Positions 55,332-64,000 are shown, counted from the stretch's first letter. The stretch: DNA of 64,000 nucleotides from Celerinatantimonas sp046054195 (GCF_046054195.1 NZ_JBEQCS010000002.1:431003-495002); one strand, 5' to 3'. Translations and numbers: made by a program. Notes: generated by a model not told the origin, from the letters alone.

Positions 55332-58217
55332 CTAGTTCACAGCTTTCCAAGCAACGCCCATCTGATAAAGAATTTTGGTTGCTGTGCTTAGTGAACTTAA
55401 GCCGTCTAGGTAATCAGAATCAATTGGTACAACAATGGTATCCCCTGGCTGCAGTGGCTTGCTTGAGCGCATAAACCAATAGGATTGATTCGGTAGCATC
55501 ACAGAACCGTTCGCGCGAATGACGTATACTCGGTCATCATCGGCCTGTTTTTTCTCGCCGCCAGCCAAATCGATATATTGTTGCACAGACTTACTTGAGT
55601 TAAATGTGAAGTTGCTTGGCATCTGCACTTGTCCCATCACTGAGATAGTATTGCGCCGTGGTGGAATATATAACTTATCACCGTTTTCAAGCATTACATC
55701 ACTATCTTCCCTGCCTCGTAATATCTGTGGGAGGTTAATCACCAACCGACCAATGGCAGAGGTTGAATTGAGGTCGTTCACAACTTTAAGTGCATCAGTA
55801 GGGCTCGTCGTATATTGGGCATCAGAGGTTTGCCGGCGCAGCGTTAAGGATGCAATTTCTTGGCGCAGATTATCTGAGAGCATTTTCATATGCTGCTGCT
55901 CTTGAGCTCGCAATACAGCTCGGCTAAAAATGGCGCCTTGTGGATAAGCGTACTGGGTTAACCCACCCGCTCGCGCCACTAAATCAGCGATAGTTTCACC
56001 TTTACCAATGGTATAAGTTCCCGGGTGGCTAACTTCCCCTTGAATTTCTACCGTGTTATCAATGGTCCAGTTAGTTTTACGCTGAATTTCAATGCTGTCT
56101 TTTGACTGCAGTGTAAAGTTACTGCCTGTTCCACTCATAATTTTGGCAAGATCAAAGCGAGCATGATTGAGCGATACTTTCCCTGGCATAACTACTGCTC
56201 GAGTCAGTTCAGCTTGATCTTTCGCCGCTGACTCAAGCAATCCCCCAGCCGCTGCAATCGCATCTTTTGCCGTTGCACCTTCAACTAATGGATACGTGCC
56301 TGGATATGGTACAGAACCGGTAATTTCATAAAGCTGCACTGCATGACCATTGACCGCTTGTTCCCTTAAACGCTCTATAATGGGTTGTAATAAAACCTGT
56401 CGTGAATAGGGGCCATTATCTTGCTGGTCGTCACTATTTGGCGTAAACAAATTAGCCTGCGGATTGTTATTCTGAACAATTTGAACACCTGTGGTCGGGT
56501 CTATCTGATGTTGCTGCTGGCTATTATTAGTATTCGATTGGCTGCTATTATTTGCAACCGCTTGCCCCGCAGCTGCTGTGTAACCGGCATTTTGGGATTG
56601 TGAATTGGCATTAGTTTGGGATTGCGTATTTGTTTGGCCATTTTGCTGCTGGCTATTTGGCTGCATCCCATTTGTTTGGCTTTGGTTACTATTATTGCTG
56701 TAATACTGTGATTGGTTATTATAGCTCTGAGATTGACCGTTGTAATTTTGATTATTTACATAACTGTTACCAAAGTTTCCATTTTGATTATCATGTCTTA
56801 GCGGTTGTTTGGGTTCTTGCCACGCTTTAGTATCTAAATTATTGGAAAAGACAAAAACTTGGTCTTTATTATCCAATGTTAAATCTTGGGTGTTTTGCCC
56901 ACCTTTCAAAGCTGCACCTAAATTAAACTGCAAAACTTTAATATGATGCTGCGCGTCAGTTTCCCGCACAATTAAGGCATATGACTGGTCGGTATTTTCT
57001 AGCAGGTCATCTGCACCACTGGTAAATAGGTCGCTAATTTTCATGCCCTGATGAAACGCATAAGCCCCTTGTCGAGTCACTGCACCACGAACAATCACTG
57101 AATTTTTAAGCTGATCACTTACCTGTTTTAATCGAACTTTGTCACCAGGATGCAATTTAACATTTAACCCTTGGGCGTTCTCGGCATCGGCCGTTAAAAC
57201 ATGAACGCCATCTTCAGCGAATCGTTTTATCTCAACTTGTTGCAAATAAGCATCAGCTTTACTGCCACCGGCGTTTTTAATTAACTCGCCGAGGGTTTCA
57301 CCCACTTTCATCTCATAAACTGCTGGTCGACGGATTTGTCCATCAATGCTGACATCAGGCCCTTTTGATTCAACAAATACCGTATCGCCTGATTGCAAAC
57401 GAATATCGTGCTTAGTTTCGCCTTTTAATAGCAAGTTGTAAAGATCAAGTCGGTCAATGACTTTGTGGTTGCGGCGCACGACAATTTTTCGAAGCGAGCC
57501 CGTTTTTCTAAAGCCACCGGCCGCGATTAATGCCTGAGTTACCGTTGCTAAACTTGGAATGTTATAGGCGCCTGGCTTGTAAACATCACCAGAGACATAC
57601 ACCTGCATCGTACGCAAAGAGCCAAGAGAAATAGAAGTATCAACCCCTAAGATTTGTTTTTTAATACGATTGTTTAAGTTACTTTTTAATTCGCTAAAGG
57701 TTAAACCAGCAACATGAATCGGCCCTAATTCAGGGAACTGAATACTGCCATCACGATGTACTTCAAGCTGATAACTTTCGTTTTTTGAACCAAACAGCTG
57801 AATATCAATCTCATCGCCTGGCGCAATTAAGTAGTTATTCGGTACGGGTAAATCATCAACTGGGGTATAGCTTGAAGGCTGCCCTGCAAATAAATCATAT
57901 CCAAAATCGATTAACTCGCCTGGCTTTTTACTTTGGTCATTTTGATTATTCGGTTGTGGATTAGAATTAGCATCAACGTTGCGCGGCATAATCGTTTGCT
58001 GATGTATCACATCTTGTGTATCAGACTGACTACTACCACCAGTAAGTGAACTAAGGTCGACACCGTACTCTTTGGCGAGGGTTTGTTGTTGTGATTGGGG
58101 AAGCTGTTTAAATTGTGCTATTTGTGCCGCTGAAAAATTCGCAGCATAACTTGTTAAACTGAAAAAAGCCGCTGATGCGGCAATAATACCTGCTTGTAGT
58201 TTTCTCATTCGCGACAT
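55332..58217 (-). CDS. Large Wza/OtnA-like polysaccharide export protein with several SLBB domains
   Basis: A 961-residue exporter with a signal peptide (to about residue 25). A Poly_export domain (YLIAPGDEIDIQLFGSKNE, near 130) is followed by repeated SLBB domains (VYVSGDVYKPGAYNIPSLAT, VSIDGQIRRPAVYEMKVGE, VIVRGAVTRQGAYAFHQGM, VEIQGEVSHPGTYTIGKGE, ISVMGQVQMPSNFTFNSSK). It lacks a lipobox Cys, unlike E. coli Wza (about 380 residues). Residues about 467-600 are a Gln/Asn/Ser-rich low-complexity insert. Size and neighbours match OtnA/WbfF of V. cholerae O139. It should form the periplasmic and outer-membrane conduit for the polymer. Confidence 0.9.
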   Translation of the reverse strand: MSRMRKLQAGIIAASAAFFSLTSYAANFSAAQIAQFKQLPQSQQQTLAKEYGVDLSSLTGGSSQSDTQDVIHQQTIMPRNVDANSNPQPNNQNDQSKKPGELIDFGYDLFAGQPSSYTPVDDLPVPNNYLIAPGDEIDIQLFGSKNESYQLEVHRDGSIQFPELGPIHVAGLTFSELKSNLNNRIKKQILGVDTSISLGSLRTMQVYVSGDVYKPGAYNIPSLATVTQALIAAGGFRKTGSLRKIVVRRNHKVIDRLDLYNLLLKGETKHDIRLQSGDTVFVESKGPDVSIDGQIRRPAVYEMKVGETLGELIKNAGGSKADAYLQQVEIKRFAEDGVHVLTADAENAQGLNVKLHPGDKVRLKQVSDQLKNSVIVRGAVTRQGAYAFHQGMKISDLFTSGADDLLENTDQSYALIVRETDAQHHIKVLQFNLGAALKGGQNTQDLTLDNKDQVFVFSNNLDTKAWQEPKQPLRHDNQNGNFGNSYVNNQNYNGQSQSYNNQSQYYSNNSNQSQTNGMQPNSQQQNGQTNTQSQTNANSQSQNAGYTAAAGQAVANNSSQSNTNNSQQQHQIDPTTGVQIVQNNNPQANLFTPNSDDQQDNGPYSRQVLLQPIIERLREQAVNGHAVQLYEITGSVPYPGTYPLVEGATAKDAIAAAGGLLESAAKDQAELTRAVVMPGKVSLNHARFDLAKIMSGTGSNFTLQSKDSIEIQRKTNWTIDNTVEIQGEVSHPGTYTIGKGETIADLVARAGGLTQYAYPQGAIFSRAVLRAQEQQHMKMLSDNLRQEIASLTLRRQTSDAQYTTSPTDALKVVNDLNSTSAIGRLVINLPQILRGREDSDVMLENGDKLYIPPRRNTISVMGQVQMPSNFTFNSSKSVQQYIDLAGGEKKQADDDRVYVIRANGSVMLPNQSYWFMRSSKPLQPGDTIVVPIDSDYLDGLSSLSTATKILYQMGVAWKAVN

Positions 58218-58232
58218 AAACCTAAAAATTAA

Positions 58233-59627
58233 TTAAAAACGAAAATCCCAACTTCCCCAGTAATTCCACTGGTCAACGCCGGCATCAGGGTTTTTGTTAT
58301 AATCGCCCCCCAATGTTACGAGGCTGTTTGCCAACGGCAATTGAATCGATGCCGTCAACTTATCCTTATCTTCTTCATTTGTGTTTTGGTAACGTTGCAA
58401 CTGCATCGTCCATTCCCAATCATTGGGAGTAACCCAAAGTAATTTAACCGTTTTTGACTCACCCACATCAGCATTATTAAGTGCCAAATCGTTATTAAGA
58501 CCTGCCAAAGTTGTTTTATTTTGCATGCCTTGTTGCCATTGCTCTTTGGCATCACTGGAGAGTGTTTTGGCTTCAAGTACCCAGCGCAGATACTGTTGGC
58601 CTAGATTAAATTGGCTTTGCCAACCATAGACAACTGAGCCGATTGAATTGTCATCATTAAGAGTCGAAACCTGCGCATAGATGCTTTGAGTCAACGTATC
58701 GCTTCCAAAGTTTAATTTTGGCAAGCTAATGCGCACATCACCATGGTATTGGTCAATCGAACTATCACTGGAATTAAGCCCGGTGAAATACCCAGTAAAA
58801 CCGTCTTTGGCATACCATCGCTGGTAACCGAAGCCTAAATCGAACCAACTAACTGGGCTAAATTCAAAGCGGCTGGACCACTGTTTGGCATCATCTTGGG
58901 TTGTTTCTAAATGGCCAATAAAGGTTTCAACATGCCAACTCCCAATCACGGGCCAATTATAACCATCATAAGCTAAATCTATCCCGGGGATTGTGCCGCG
59001 GGTATGTCCCCAAGCTAAGTTATAAATCCACGTAGGGCCCCACCAACGCTGGCGCGAGCCAAACTCAACACTGGCATTATCTGCATTAAATGAGATGTAA
59101 CTATTATCGAGGGTGATTTTATCTTGCTCGTTCCCTGATTTATCAGGACGGCGCTCATAATTAGCCGCTAAGCGAAATGCATAGTGAGTCGAGGTTAACT
59201 CATAGCTCGATAGCGCTTGCCAATGCTGCGTCATAGGCGCGGCAAAACTTGAATCATCACGGGCATTTTTTGCGTAAGCCACTTTAAAACGGCGATTACC
59301 GCGATCGATTAACGCCCCTTGAATGGCATAATTCACATGAGCATAGGCTTGCGCTAAAACAGGAGAAAGTTCATTGGCATCAATCATATTTAACTGTTCG
59401 TAAACATGAGACCAACGTACGGGGTAGGTATTAATTGGGGTCGTAATCAGCCCGGCATCGGCTAAGACCTGCAGGTCAGAGCGAAGATACGTATTATCGG
59501 GTTCGAGCCAAGGCGATGATTTTGCGGCAAAACTCACAGTCATTGCCGAAAGGGCCAGTAGCTGCAATCCCGCAGAAATACGGCCTCGCAATAATTTGTT
59601 CTTTTTCATATTAAGAATATTCCACAA
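58233..59627 (-). CDS. wzi: Capsule assembly protein Wzi-like outer-membrane protein
   Basis: A 464-residue protein with a signal peptide (real start perhaps the Met at residue 7, MKKNKLLRG). It has the Wzi family features PWLEPDNTYLRSDLQVLADAGLI at the mature N-terminus, NRRFKVAYAKNARDDSS, DNSYISFNADNASVEFGSRQRWWGP, and alternating amphipathic strands to a terminal aromatic (DFRF). Wzi is an outer-membrane beta-barrel lectin that anchors capsule to the surface. It is the first gene of the leftward operon, about 110 bases after the ops element. Confidence 0.92.
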   Translation of the reverse strand: MWNILNMKKNKLLRGRISAGLQLLALSAMTVSFAAKSSPWLEPDNTYLRSDLQVLADAGLITTPINTYPVRWSHVYEQLNMIDANELSPVLAQAYAHVNYAIQGALIDRGNRRFKVAYAKNARDDSSFAAPMTQHWQALSSYELTSTHYAFRLAANYERRPDKSGNEQDKITLDNSYISFNADNASVEFGSRQRWWGPTWIYNLAWGHTRGTIPGIDLAYDGYNWPVIGSWHVETFIGHLETTQDDAKQWSSRFEFSPVSWFDLGFGYQRWYAKDGFTGYFTGLNSSDSSIDQYHGDVRISLPKLNFGSDTLTQSIYAQVSTLNDDNSIGSVVYGWQSQFNLGQQYLRWVLEAKTLSSDAKEQWQQGMQNKTTLAGLNNDLALNNADVGESKTVKLLWVTPNDWEWTMQLQRYQNTNEEDKDKLTASIQLPLANSLVTLGGDYNKNPDAGVDQWNYWGSWDFRF

Positions 59628-59736
59628 TCACGATGATTGTTTTTAAGCTTTGCTCAAAGTATCGATTTAGGCAAAACTTGGAGAAAATAACCACTAATCC
59701 AAATGCGTTATTACATGTTGTCCATCAAGTAAAAAG

Positions 59737-59777
59737 GTACGCTACCGCCCCTGAGTTATAGCCCCCAGAGCGCTAAG
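59737..59777 (-). promoter_or_regulatory. JUMPStart sequence with ops element (RfaH recruitment)
   Basis: On the minus strand the segment reads CTTAGCGCTCTGGGGGCTAT, then AACTCAGGGGCGGTAGCGTA. It closely matches the JUMPStart consensus of O-antigen and capsule operons and includes a perfect ops core GGCGGTAGCG (59740-59749). It lies in the untranslated leader 110 bases upstream of wzi. By established knowledge, RNA polymerase pauses at ops and recruits RfaH, allowing transcription through long operons. The promoter itself must lie to the right; I cannot place its boxes with confidence. Confidence 0.9.
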
Positions 59778-60357
59778 AAAAACCAGCAAAAGTCACCAAA
59801 AAACTTTATCGGATGATGGTTGTACACAAGAGAGATTTAGATGAAAAACAGACAATCAGAAGAGTTTTTCACTTCAAACCAATGGGCAACAATAGAAAAA
59901 CATCCTACACAGTTAATAATGCAAAGAAAAGTCTAAAAAATCTCTTTGCTAGTTATTTAATCACACTCCCCTAACCCTTTTTTCTAGCCCCTAAGGGCTT
60001 GTCATTTCAAACGGTTTGAAATTTTACCGCACCCACCAGCGCTCATGTGGAGTTTGCTTAAAAATAATATTTATAATTAAATCAAAAAAATGGCCAAGCC
60101 ACGCTGATAAATCCCCGAAAACACGGTTTACAACCAATCAACAAACCACTAACACGAATCTCCCGTGCAAGGGCACTCAGATCAATTATCGCTCAATGCT
60201 CTTGCCTATAAATCCCCCATTTATAGATATAGTGCTTATGCAAAATACTGCCAATTAATTACTCTTACTTTGGGTGATATCTGACAAAAAACAAAACCAT
60301 CAATAACTCATGTGCGCAGCTTGTATCGTTTGGGCGATTTTTCTATGTATAATTACT

Positions 60358-60622
60358 AGGGGTTGTTGATCTTTGGTGGTTAAATTTTGTTCGAATTAAA
60401 CGCATTTTGAACGCGGCGCATCCTGTGTCGCTTAATAAGTTAAGCAAACAGGGTGCAACAAAGTTCAGGATGCGTTTAAATGAACCCGAAGGGCAGTATC
60501 TGAGAGGAATTTATCCAGCGTTAAACGTTTTTTGTGGAGAATGACTACACGGCGCAACGTTTGCCTTGCCTAAATTCCTCTCAGATTGCTGCAAAACTAA
60601 TCACAAAAGGTCAACAGCCCCT
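60358..60622 (+). mobile_element. MITE-like element, copy B
   Basis: A 265-base element with terminal inverted repeats matching at 21 of 25 positions (AGGGGTTGTTGATCTTTGG left; AGGGGCTGTTGACCTTTTG at the right end in reverse). It is collinear with the reverse complement of 14565-14832. Inside, TCTGAGAGGAATTTA and TAAATTCCTCTCAGA form a perfect 15-bp inverted repeat. AAACGCATTTTGAAC pairs with GTTCAGGATGCGTTT with few mismatches, so the transcript would fold into two long hairpins. It has no coding frame. It lies directly upstream of ettA and ends about 60 bases before its start. The remainder of 59780-60357 shows no gene I can support. Confidence 0.74.
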
Positions 60623-60680
60623 AAGAATCTAAGGGCTAACTCTTATGCCCACTCATCTGAAAAAAGAAGGATTTACTCAT

Positions 60681-62345
60681 ATGGCTCAATTTATCTACAC
60701 CATGAACCGTGTTGGTAAAATCGTCCCGCCTAAACGGCACATCTTAAAAAACATTTCGTTAAGCTTTTTCCCTGGCGCTAAAATTGGCGTACTTGGGCTT
60801 AACGGCGCGGGTAAATCGACACTACTGCGCATCATGGCAGGGGTTGATACGGACATCGAAGGAGAAGCTCGCGCTAACCCCGGCACTCGAGTTGGATATT
60901 TGCCACAGGAGCCACAACTGGATTTAGAAAAAACAGTTCGCGCAACAGTTGAAGAGGCACTCTCTGGAGTGATTAACGCTCAGCAAGAGCTTGATGAGGT
61001 CTATGCCGCTTATGCAGACCCAGATGCTGACTTTGATAAACTCGCGCAGCGTCAGCAAGAACTAGAGGCAATTGTCGCCACAGCCGATGGCCACAACCTT
61101 GATAACCAGTTAGAGCGCGCAGCAGATGCACTTCGTTTACCGGCTTGGGATGCGCAAATTAAACACCTCTCTGGTGGTGAGCGCCGTCGAGTGGCTTTAT
61201 GTCGGTTGTTACTAGAAAAACCAGACATGTTATTGCTGGATGAACCAACTAACCACTTAGATGCAGAATCAGTTGCCTGGTTGGAGCGATTCTTAAAAGA
61301 TTATGAAGGCACCGTCGTTGCCGTCACCCATGACCGATATTTTCTTGATAACGTTGCAGGCTGGATTTTAGAGTTGGACCGCGGCGAAGGGATCCCATGG
61401 GAAGGAAACTATTCTTCATGGCTGGAGCAAAAAGAAGCGCGTCTAGAACATGAAGCGGCATCAGAAAAAGCACGCATGAAATCCATCCAGAAAGAACTCG
61501 ACTGGGTACGCAGCAATCCTAAAGGTCGCCAAGCGAAGAGCAAAGCTCGTATGGCTCGCTTTGAAGAGCTTAATAACCAAGATTACACCAAACGTAACGA
61601 AACCAATGAGTTGTTCATTCCAACTGCGCAACGCTTAGGGGACAAGGTTATTGATGTCGAACATTTAAGTAAGTCATTTGATGGTCGAGTGCTCATTAAT
61701 GACTTGTCCTTTAGTATTCCCAAAGGCGCAATCGTTGGCATTATCGGCCCGAACGGTGCGGGTAAATCAACGCTTTTCAAAATGATTACAGGCACCGAAC
61801 AGCCCGATAGCGGTGAAGTAAGCCTTGGTGAAACAGTGCAGATTGCAGCAGTCGATCAGTTCCGTGACGCAATGGATAACAACAAAACTGTGTGGGAAGA
61901 AGTTTCTGGCGGGCGCGATATTCTAAAAGTGGGCAATATCGATATTCCAAGCCGCGCTTATGTGGGCCGCTTTAACTTTAAAGGAACTGACCAGCAAAAA
62001 CGCGTTGGCGAGCTCTCTGGTGGTGAACGAGGCCGATTGCATCTGGCCAAATTATTGCAAACAGGCGGTAATGTTCTACTGCTCGACGAACCAACCAACG
62101 ATTTGGATGTAGAAACGCTGCGAGCGCTGGAAAATGCTCTTCTCGACTTTGCCGGATGCGCGTTAGTTATCTCGCATGACCGATGGTTTTTAGACCGTAT
62201 CGCGACTCATATTTTAGATTATCGTGATGAAGGGCAAGTGAACTTTTATGAAGGTAACTTTACTGATTATGAAGCGTGGTTGAAGAAAACCTTAGGCGCT
62301 GAAGCCGTTGAGCCGCATCGCATTAAATATAAACGGATTAACTAA
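60681..62345 (+). CDS. ettA: Energy-dependent translational throttle protein EttA (ABC-F)
   Basis: A 554-residue ABC-F ATPase, nearly identical in plan to E. coli EttA. It has two nucleotide-binding domains, each with Walker A (GLNGAGKST; GPNGAGKST), signature (LSGGERRR; LSGGERGR) and Walker B (LLLDEPTNHLD; LLLDEPTNDLD). The linker between them (EKARMKSIQKELDWVRSNPK) inserts into the ribosome. The frame is open from 60645, but MAQFIYTMNRVGKIVPPKRH at ATG 60681 matches EttA and has a GAAGGA ribosome site. It gates the ribosomal E site in response to ADP/ATP ratio. Confidence 0.97.
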   Translation: MAQFIYTMNRVGKIVPPKRHILKNISLSFFPGAKIGVLGLNGAGKSTLLRIMAGVDTDIEGEARANPGTRVGYLPQEPQLDLEKTVRATVEEALSGVINAQQELDEVYAAYADPDADFDKLAQRQQELEAIVATADGHNLDNQLERAADALRLPAWDAQIKHLSGGERRRVALCRLLLEKPDMLLLDEPTNHLDAESVAWLERFLKDYEGTVVAVTHDRYFLDNVAGWILELDRGEGIPWEGNYSSWLEQKEARLEHEAASEKARMKSIQKELDWVRSNPKGRQAKSKARMARFEELNNQDYTKRNETNELFIPTAQRLGDKVIDVEHLSKSFDGRVLINDLSFSIPKGAIVGIIGPNGAGKSTLFKMITGTEQPDSGEVSLGETVQIAAVDQFRDAMDNNKTVWEEVSGGRDILKVGNIDIPSRAYVGRFNFKGTDQQKRVGELSGGERGRLHLAKLLQTGGNVLLLDEPTNDLDVETLRALENALLDFAGCALVISHDRWFLDRIATHILDYRDEGQVNFYEGNFTDYEAWLKKTLGAEAVEPHRIKYKRIN

Positions 62346-62368
62346 ATCGATATTGTTTTTAGATTAAT

Positions 62369-62834
62369 GTAGCCCGGCAGTGGCATAACGAATGCTGGGA
62401 GTAGCGAAAACCGAGCATGACCCGGATTTCGCTTCGCTCCATTCGGGCTACAATAAAACCACCATCAAACATGGAATACCCTCCGAGAATATCCTCGCCA
62501 TTCACGTAGCCCGGCAGTAGCGAAGCGGATGCCGGGAAATTACCCAAATCAACATACGAGCATTAAACAAGTTCACATAACCCCGGGTTCCATTTCATTC
62601 CATCCGGGCTACGAAACCTGATGGAAGCTCACGAAAACATCACCAATATTTATGTAGCCCGGTAGAAGCGAAGCGGATGCCGGGAAATCCCCCAAATCAA
62701 CATACGGGCATCAAATACGCTCACATCCCCCCCGGGTTCCATTTCATTTCACCCGGGCTACGATACCTGAAGGAAACTCACGAAAATATCACCAATATTC
62801 ATGTAGCCCGGCAGAAGCGAAGCGGATGCCGGGT
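62369..62834. repeat. Seven alternating REP-like hairpins between ettA and azlD
   Basis: Direct units start at about 62369, 62506, 62655 and 62803 (GTAGCCCGG[C/T]AG...GATGCCGGG). Inverted units lie at about 62420-62451, 62581-62612 and 62728-62761 (CCCGGGTTCC...CGGGCTAC). The spacers (ACCAATATTYATGTAGC, AAATCAACATACG) also repeat, so a unit of about 147 bases has been duplicated. The block fills the convergent gap; no terminator of the usual form is seen there. Confidence 0.87.
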
Positions 62835-62864
62835 TATGAATAAGCTCAATGTAACTGTAACAAC

Positions 62865-63200
62865 CTATCCCAACCAATACGCTAATACCGCAAATGCCCC
62901 AACCCCGCAAAAGGTTGGTAAGGCAATGCCGCCCCAACGATATTTCACCAGGCAGATAACAATTAACGCACCGACAATTTTTGCACTGTCGCCGAATGCA
63001 TGAGAGAGATGAACCATCGGCCAAAGGGATGCCACTAACAACACCGTAATTGCACTCGGGCCAAGGGCTATCAAAAACCGTCTCAAGGCATTATCGCGGC
63101 TACTACCTGTGGATTTAGTGGCGCGGCGCAGTGGCAGGTAACGAATTAAAAACGTCCCCAGACAACCGCCTAAAATGATCCACCAAATACTAGTGCTCAT
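62865..63200 (-). CDS. azlD: AzlD-family small subunit of branched-chain amino acid exporter
   Basis: A 111-residue protein with four membrane helices and the AzlD features IILGGCLGTFLIRYLPL at the N-terminus and RRFLIALGPSAITVLLVASL. It partners AzlC to export branched-chain amino acids or analogues (YgaZH/AzlCD family). Its start overlaps the azlC stop by 11 bases. Confidence 0.88.
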   Translation of the reverse strand: MSTSIWWIILGGCLGTFLIRYLPLRRATKSTGSSRDNALRRFLIALGPSAITVLLVASLWPMVHLSHAFGDSAKIVGALIVICLVKYRWGGIALPTFCGVGAFAVLAYWLG

Positions 63201-63879
63201 AATTACGCCTTAACATAGCAAACGCCGCTCCGCCAATCATCCCCAGTAACATGGCCCAATGCGAAGCAACCAGTGGCAATAACGCTGCGGTGATAACGGC
63301 ACTGGCTATAATCACTTTTAATCCTGAAGTATGCATAATCTCCAGCAATAAACTGGCAAATAAGGCTGGTAGCACAAAACTGATGGTTTCATTGAGCCAA
63401 GCAGGGCCGCTGGCAAGCTGTTGACCTAAGATAAGCCCCAAAGCAGTCCCCAACAGCCAAGAGGAATACGCACCGAGCGCGACACCGAAAAACCAGCGGC
63501 GGCGAACAGCAGGTTCTATCTCAGCTAAACGCCCACTCGCACTGGCAAACACCTCATCGGTTAATCCGTACGCTAAAACAGCTAGCGGGAAACGCTCTTT
63601 GTGACCACTAAAAAAACGTGCGATGGATGGACCATAAAACAGATGGCGTACATTTATAAGCAATACCGCAACCAGTGTATTGATAACGCCAGCGCCAGCT
63701 GCGACTAACCCAACCAATACAAATTGGCTGGCTCCAGCATAGACAAACATCGACACAGCCATCGTCATCCAGGCTGATAATCCCGCGTGCTGGGCGGTTA
63801 ATCCAAAAGAAAATGAAACAGGAATATATCCAGCCATGATAGCCAGACTATCTCGCAGCCCTAATGCGATATAACGCAT
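63190..63879 (-). CDS. azlC: AzlC-family branched-chain amino acid exporter subunit
   Basis: A 229-residue protein of about six to seven membrane helices with the AzlC pattern: SLAIMAGYIPVSFSFGLTAQHAGLS, YAGASQFVLVGLVAAGAG, INVRHLFYGPSIARFF and LAYGLTDEVFA. It forms the exporter with AzlD. A GGTAATGC segment, without a strong ribosome site, precedes the ATG. The operon's regulator is not in the window. Confidence 0.9.
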   Translation of the reverse strand: MRYIALGLRDSLAIMAGYIPVSFSFGLTAQHAGLSAWMTMAVSMFVYAGASQFVLVGLVAAGAGVINTLVAVLLINVRHLFYGPSIARFFSGHKERFPLAVLAYGLTDEVFASASGRLAEIEPAVRRRWFFGVALGAYSSWLLGTALGLILGQQLASGPAWLNETISFVLPALFASLLLEIMHTSGLKVIIASAVITAALLPLVASHWAMLLGMIGGAAFAMLRRNYEH

Positions 63880-63918
63880 TGCATTACCTTTTTACTCAAA
63901 AGCGACAAAAATTAAATT

Positions 63919-63940
63919 AGAGTGTGTTGATCTTTGTTGT
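63919..63940 (+). repeat. Possible end of another inverted-repeat element at the window edge
   Basis: AGAGTGTGTTGATCTTTGTTG resembles both the MITE ends (TGTTGATCTTTGGTG) and the AGAGC[A/G]TGTT repeats at 29777-29840. If real, an element starts here and runs off the window. The match is short. Confidence 0.25.
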
Positions 63941-64000
63941 ACATATATTAGTCAACCCACATAGGTAGCCACATAAGAGAAAATGCCAGAGCGACCACAC

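Noticed and set aside
59841..59936. 31-codon frame (MKNRQSEEFFTSNQ...) with a possible AAGAGAG ribosome site
   Set aside because: It is very short, on the opposite strand to the operon leader, and matches nothing I know; conservation data would be needed.
60016..60258. 80-residue frame upstream of the MITE
   Set aside because: No ribosome site, unlike protein composition, and no recognisable motif; it is probably chance in a non-coding gap.

Overview
The window comes from a gammaproteobacterium, most likely a marine or estuarine relative of the Vibrionales, Aeromonadales or Celerinatantimonas. The evidence is the ArsC-like/dapE/ypfN gene order, an E. coli-type yjbEFGH exopolysaccharide operon, a close EttA homologue, and a Vibrio O139-style capsule export set (Wzi, a very large SLBB protein, Wzz) preceded by a JUMPStart/ops element. 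Identification is from protein similarity by eye, with no database search. No rRNA, tRNA, prophage or CRISPR array was seen.

Layout. 1-8.9 kb: a divergent uronate/glucuronide catabolism locus (TRAP transporter DctPQM, GH31 glycosidase, UxuB-like reductase, UxuR/ExuR-like repressor, UxuA). 8.9-14.3 kb: a secreted type-B carboxylesterase, a periplasmic sugar-binding protein paired with a chemoreceptor, and a RAYT (REP-associated transposase-like) protein that has lost its catalytic residues. 14.5-14.8 kb: a 268-bp MITE-like element with a second, oppositely oriented copy at 60.4 kb. 14.9-18.5 kb: arsC-like, dapE, an M15 peptidase, an unrecognised membrane protein, ypfN and a divergent Fur paralogue. 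18.6-22 kb: MarR regulator and EmrAB efflux pump with visible promoter and operators. 22-30 kb: an NAD-dependent epimerase and XRE regulator pair, a large DUF748 (AsmA-like) protein, a REP array and poxB.

30-59.8 kb is a surface-polysaccharide region: ugd, yjbEFGH, then a reverse-strand capsule or O-antigen cluster about 24 kb long. Transcription starts on the right at the JUMPStart, runs through wzi, the Wza-like gene and wzz, crosses an ISAs1-family transposase relic, and continues into an AT-rich set of transferases, an ABC flippase, Wzy, GDP-mannose/GDP-fucose synthesis (manC, manB, gmd, fcl) and a WcaJ-type initiating transferase. The model is: WcaJ primes undecaprenyl phosphate; GT2, GT4, GT10 and FUT8/GT23-like enzymes extend the repeat; a PglK-like ABC exporter, rather than Wzx, would flip it; Wzy/Wzz polymerise it; the Wza-like protein and Wzi export and anchor it. 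60.6-63.9 kb holds ettA and azlCD.

REP-like hairpins (GTAG followed by a CCGG-stem) occupy most gaps next to gene 3' ends, including seven ~99-bp paired units at 27.2-27.9 kb. The points most worth a second look are the catalytically dead RAYT, the MITE pair, the Fur paralogue lacking regulatory-metal ligands, the fucose-rich cluster with two unlike fucosyltransferases and no Wzx, and the Gln/Asn-rich insert in the Wza-like exporter.
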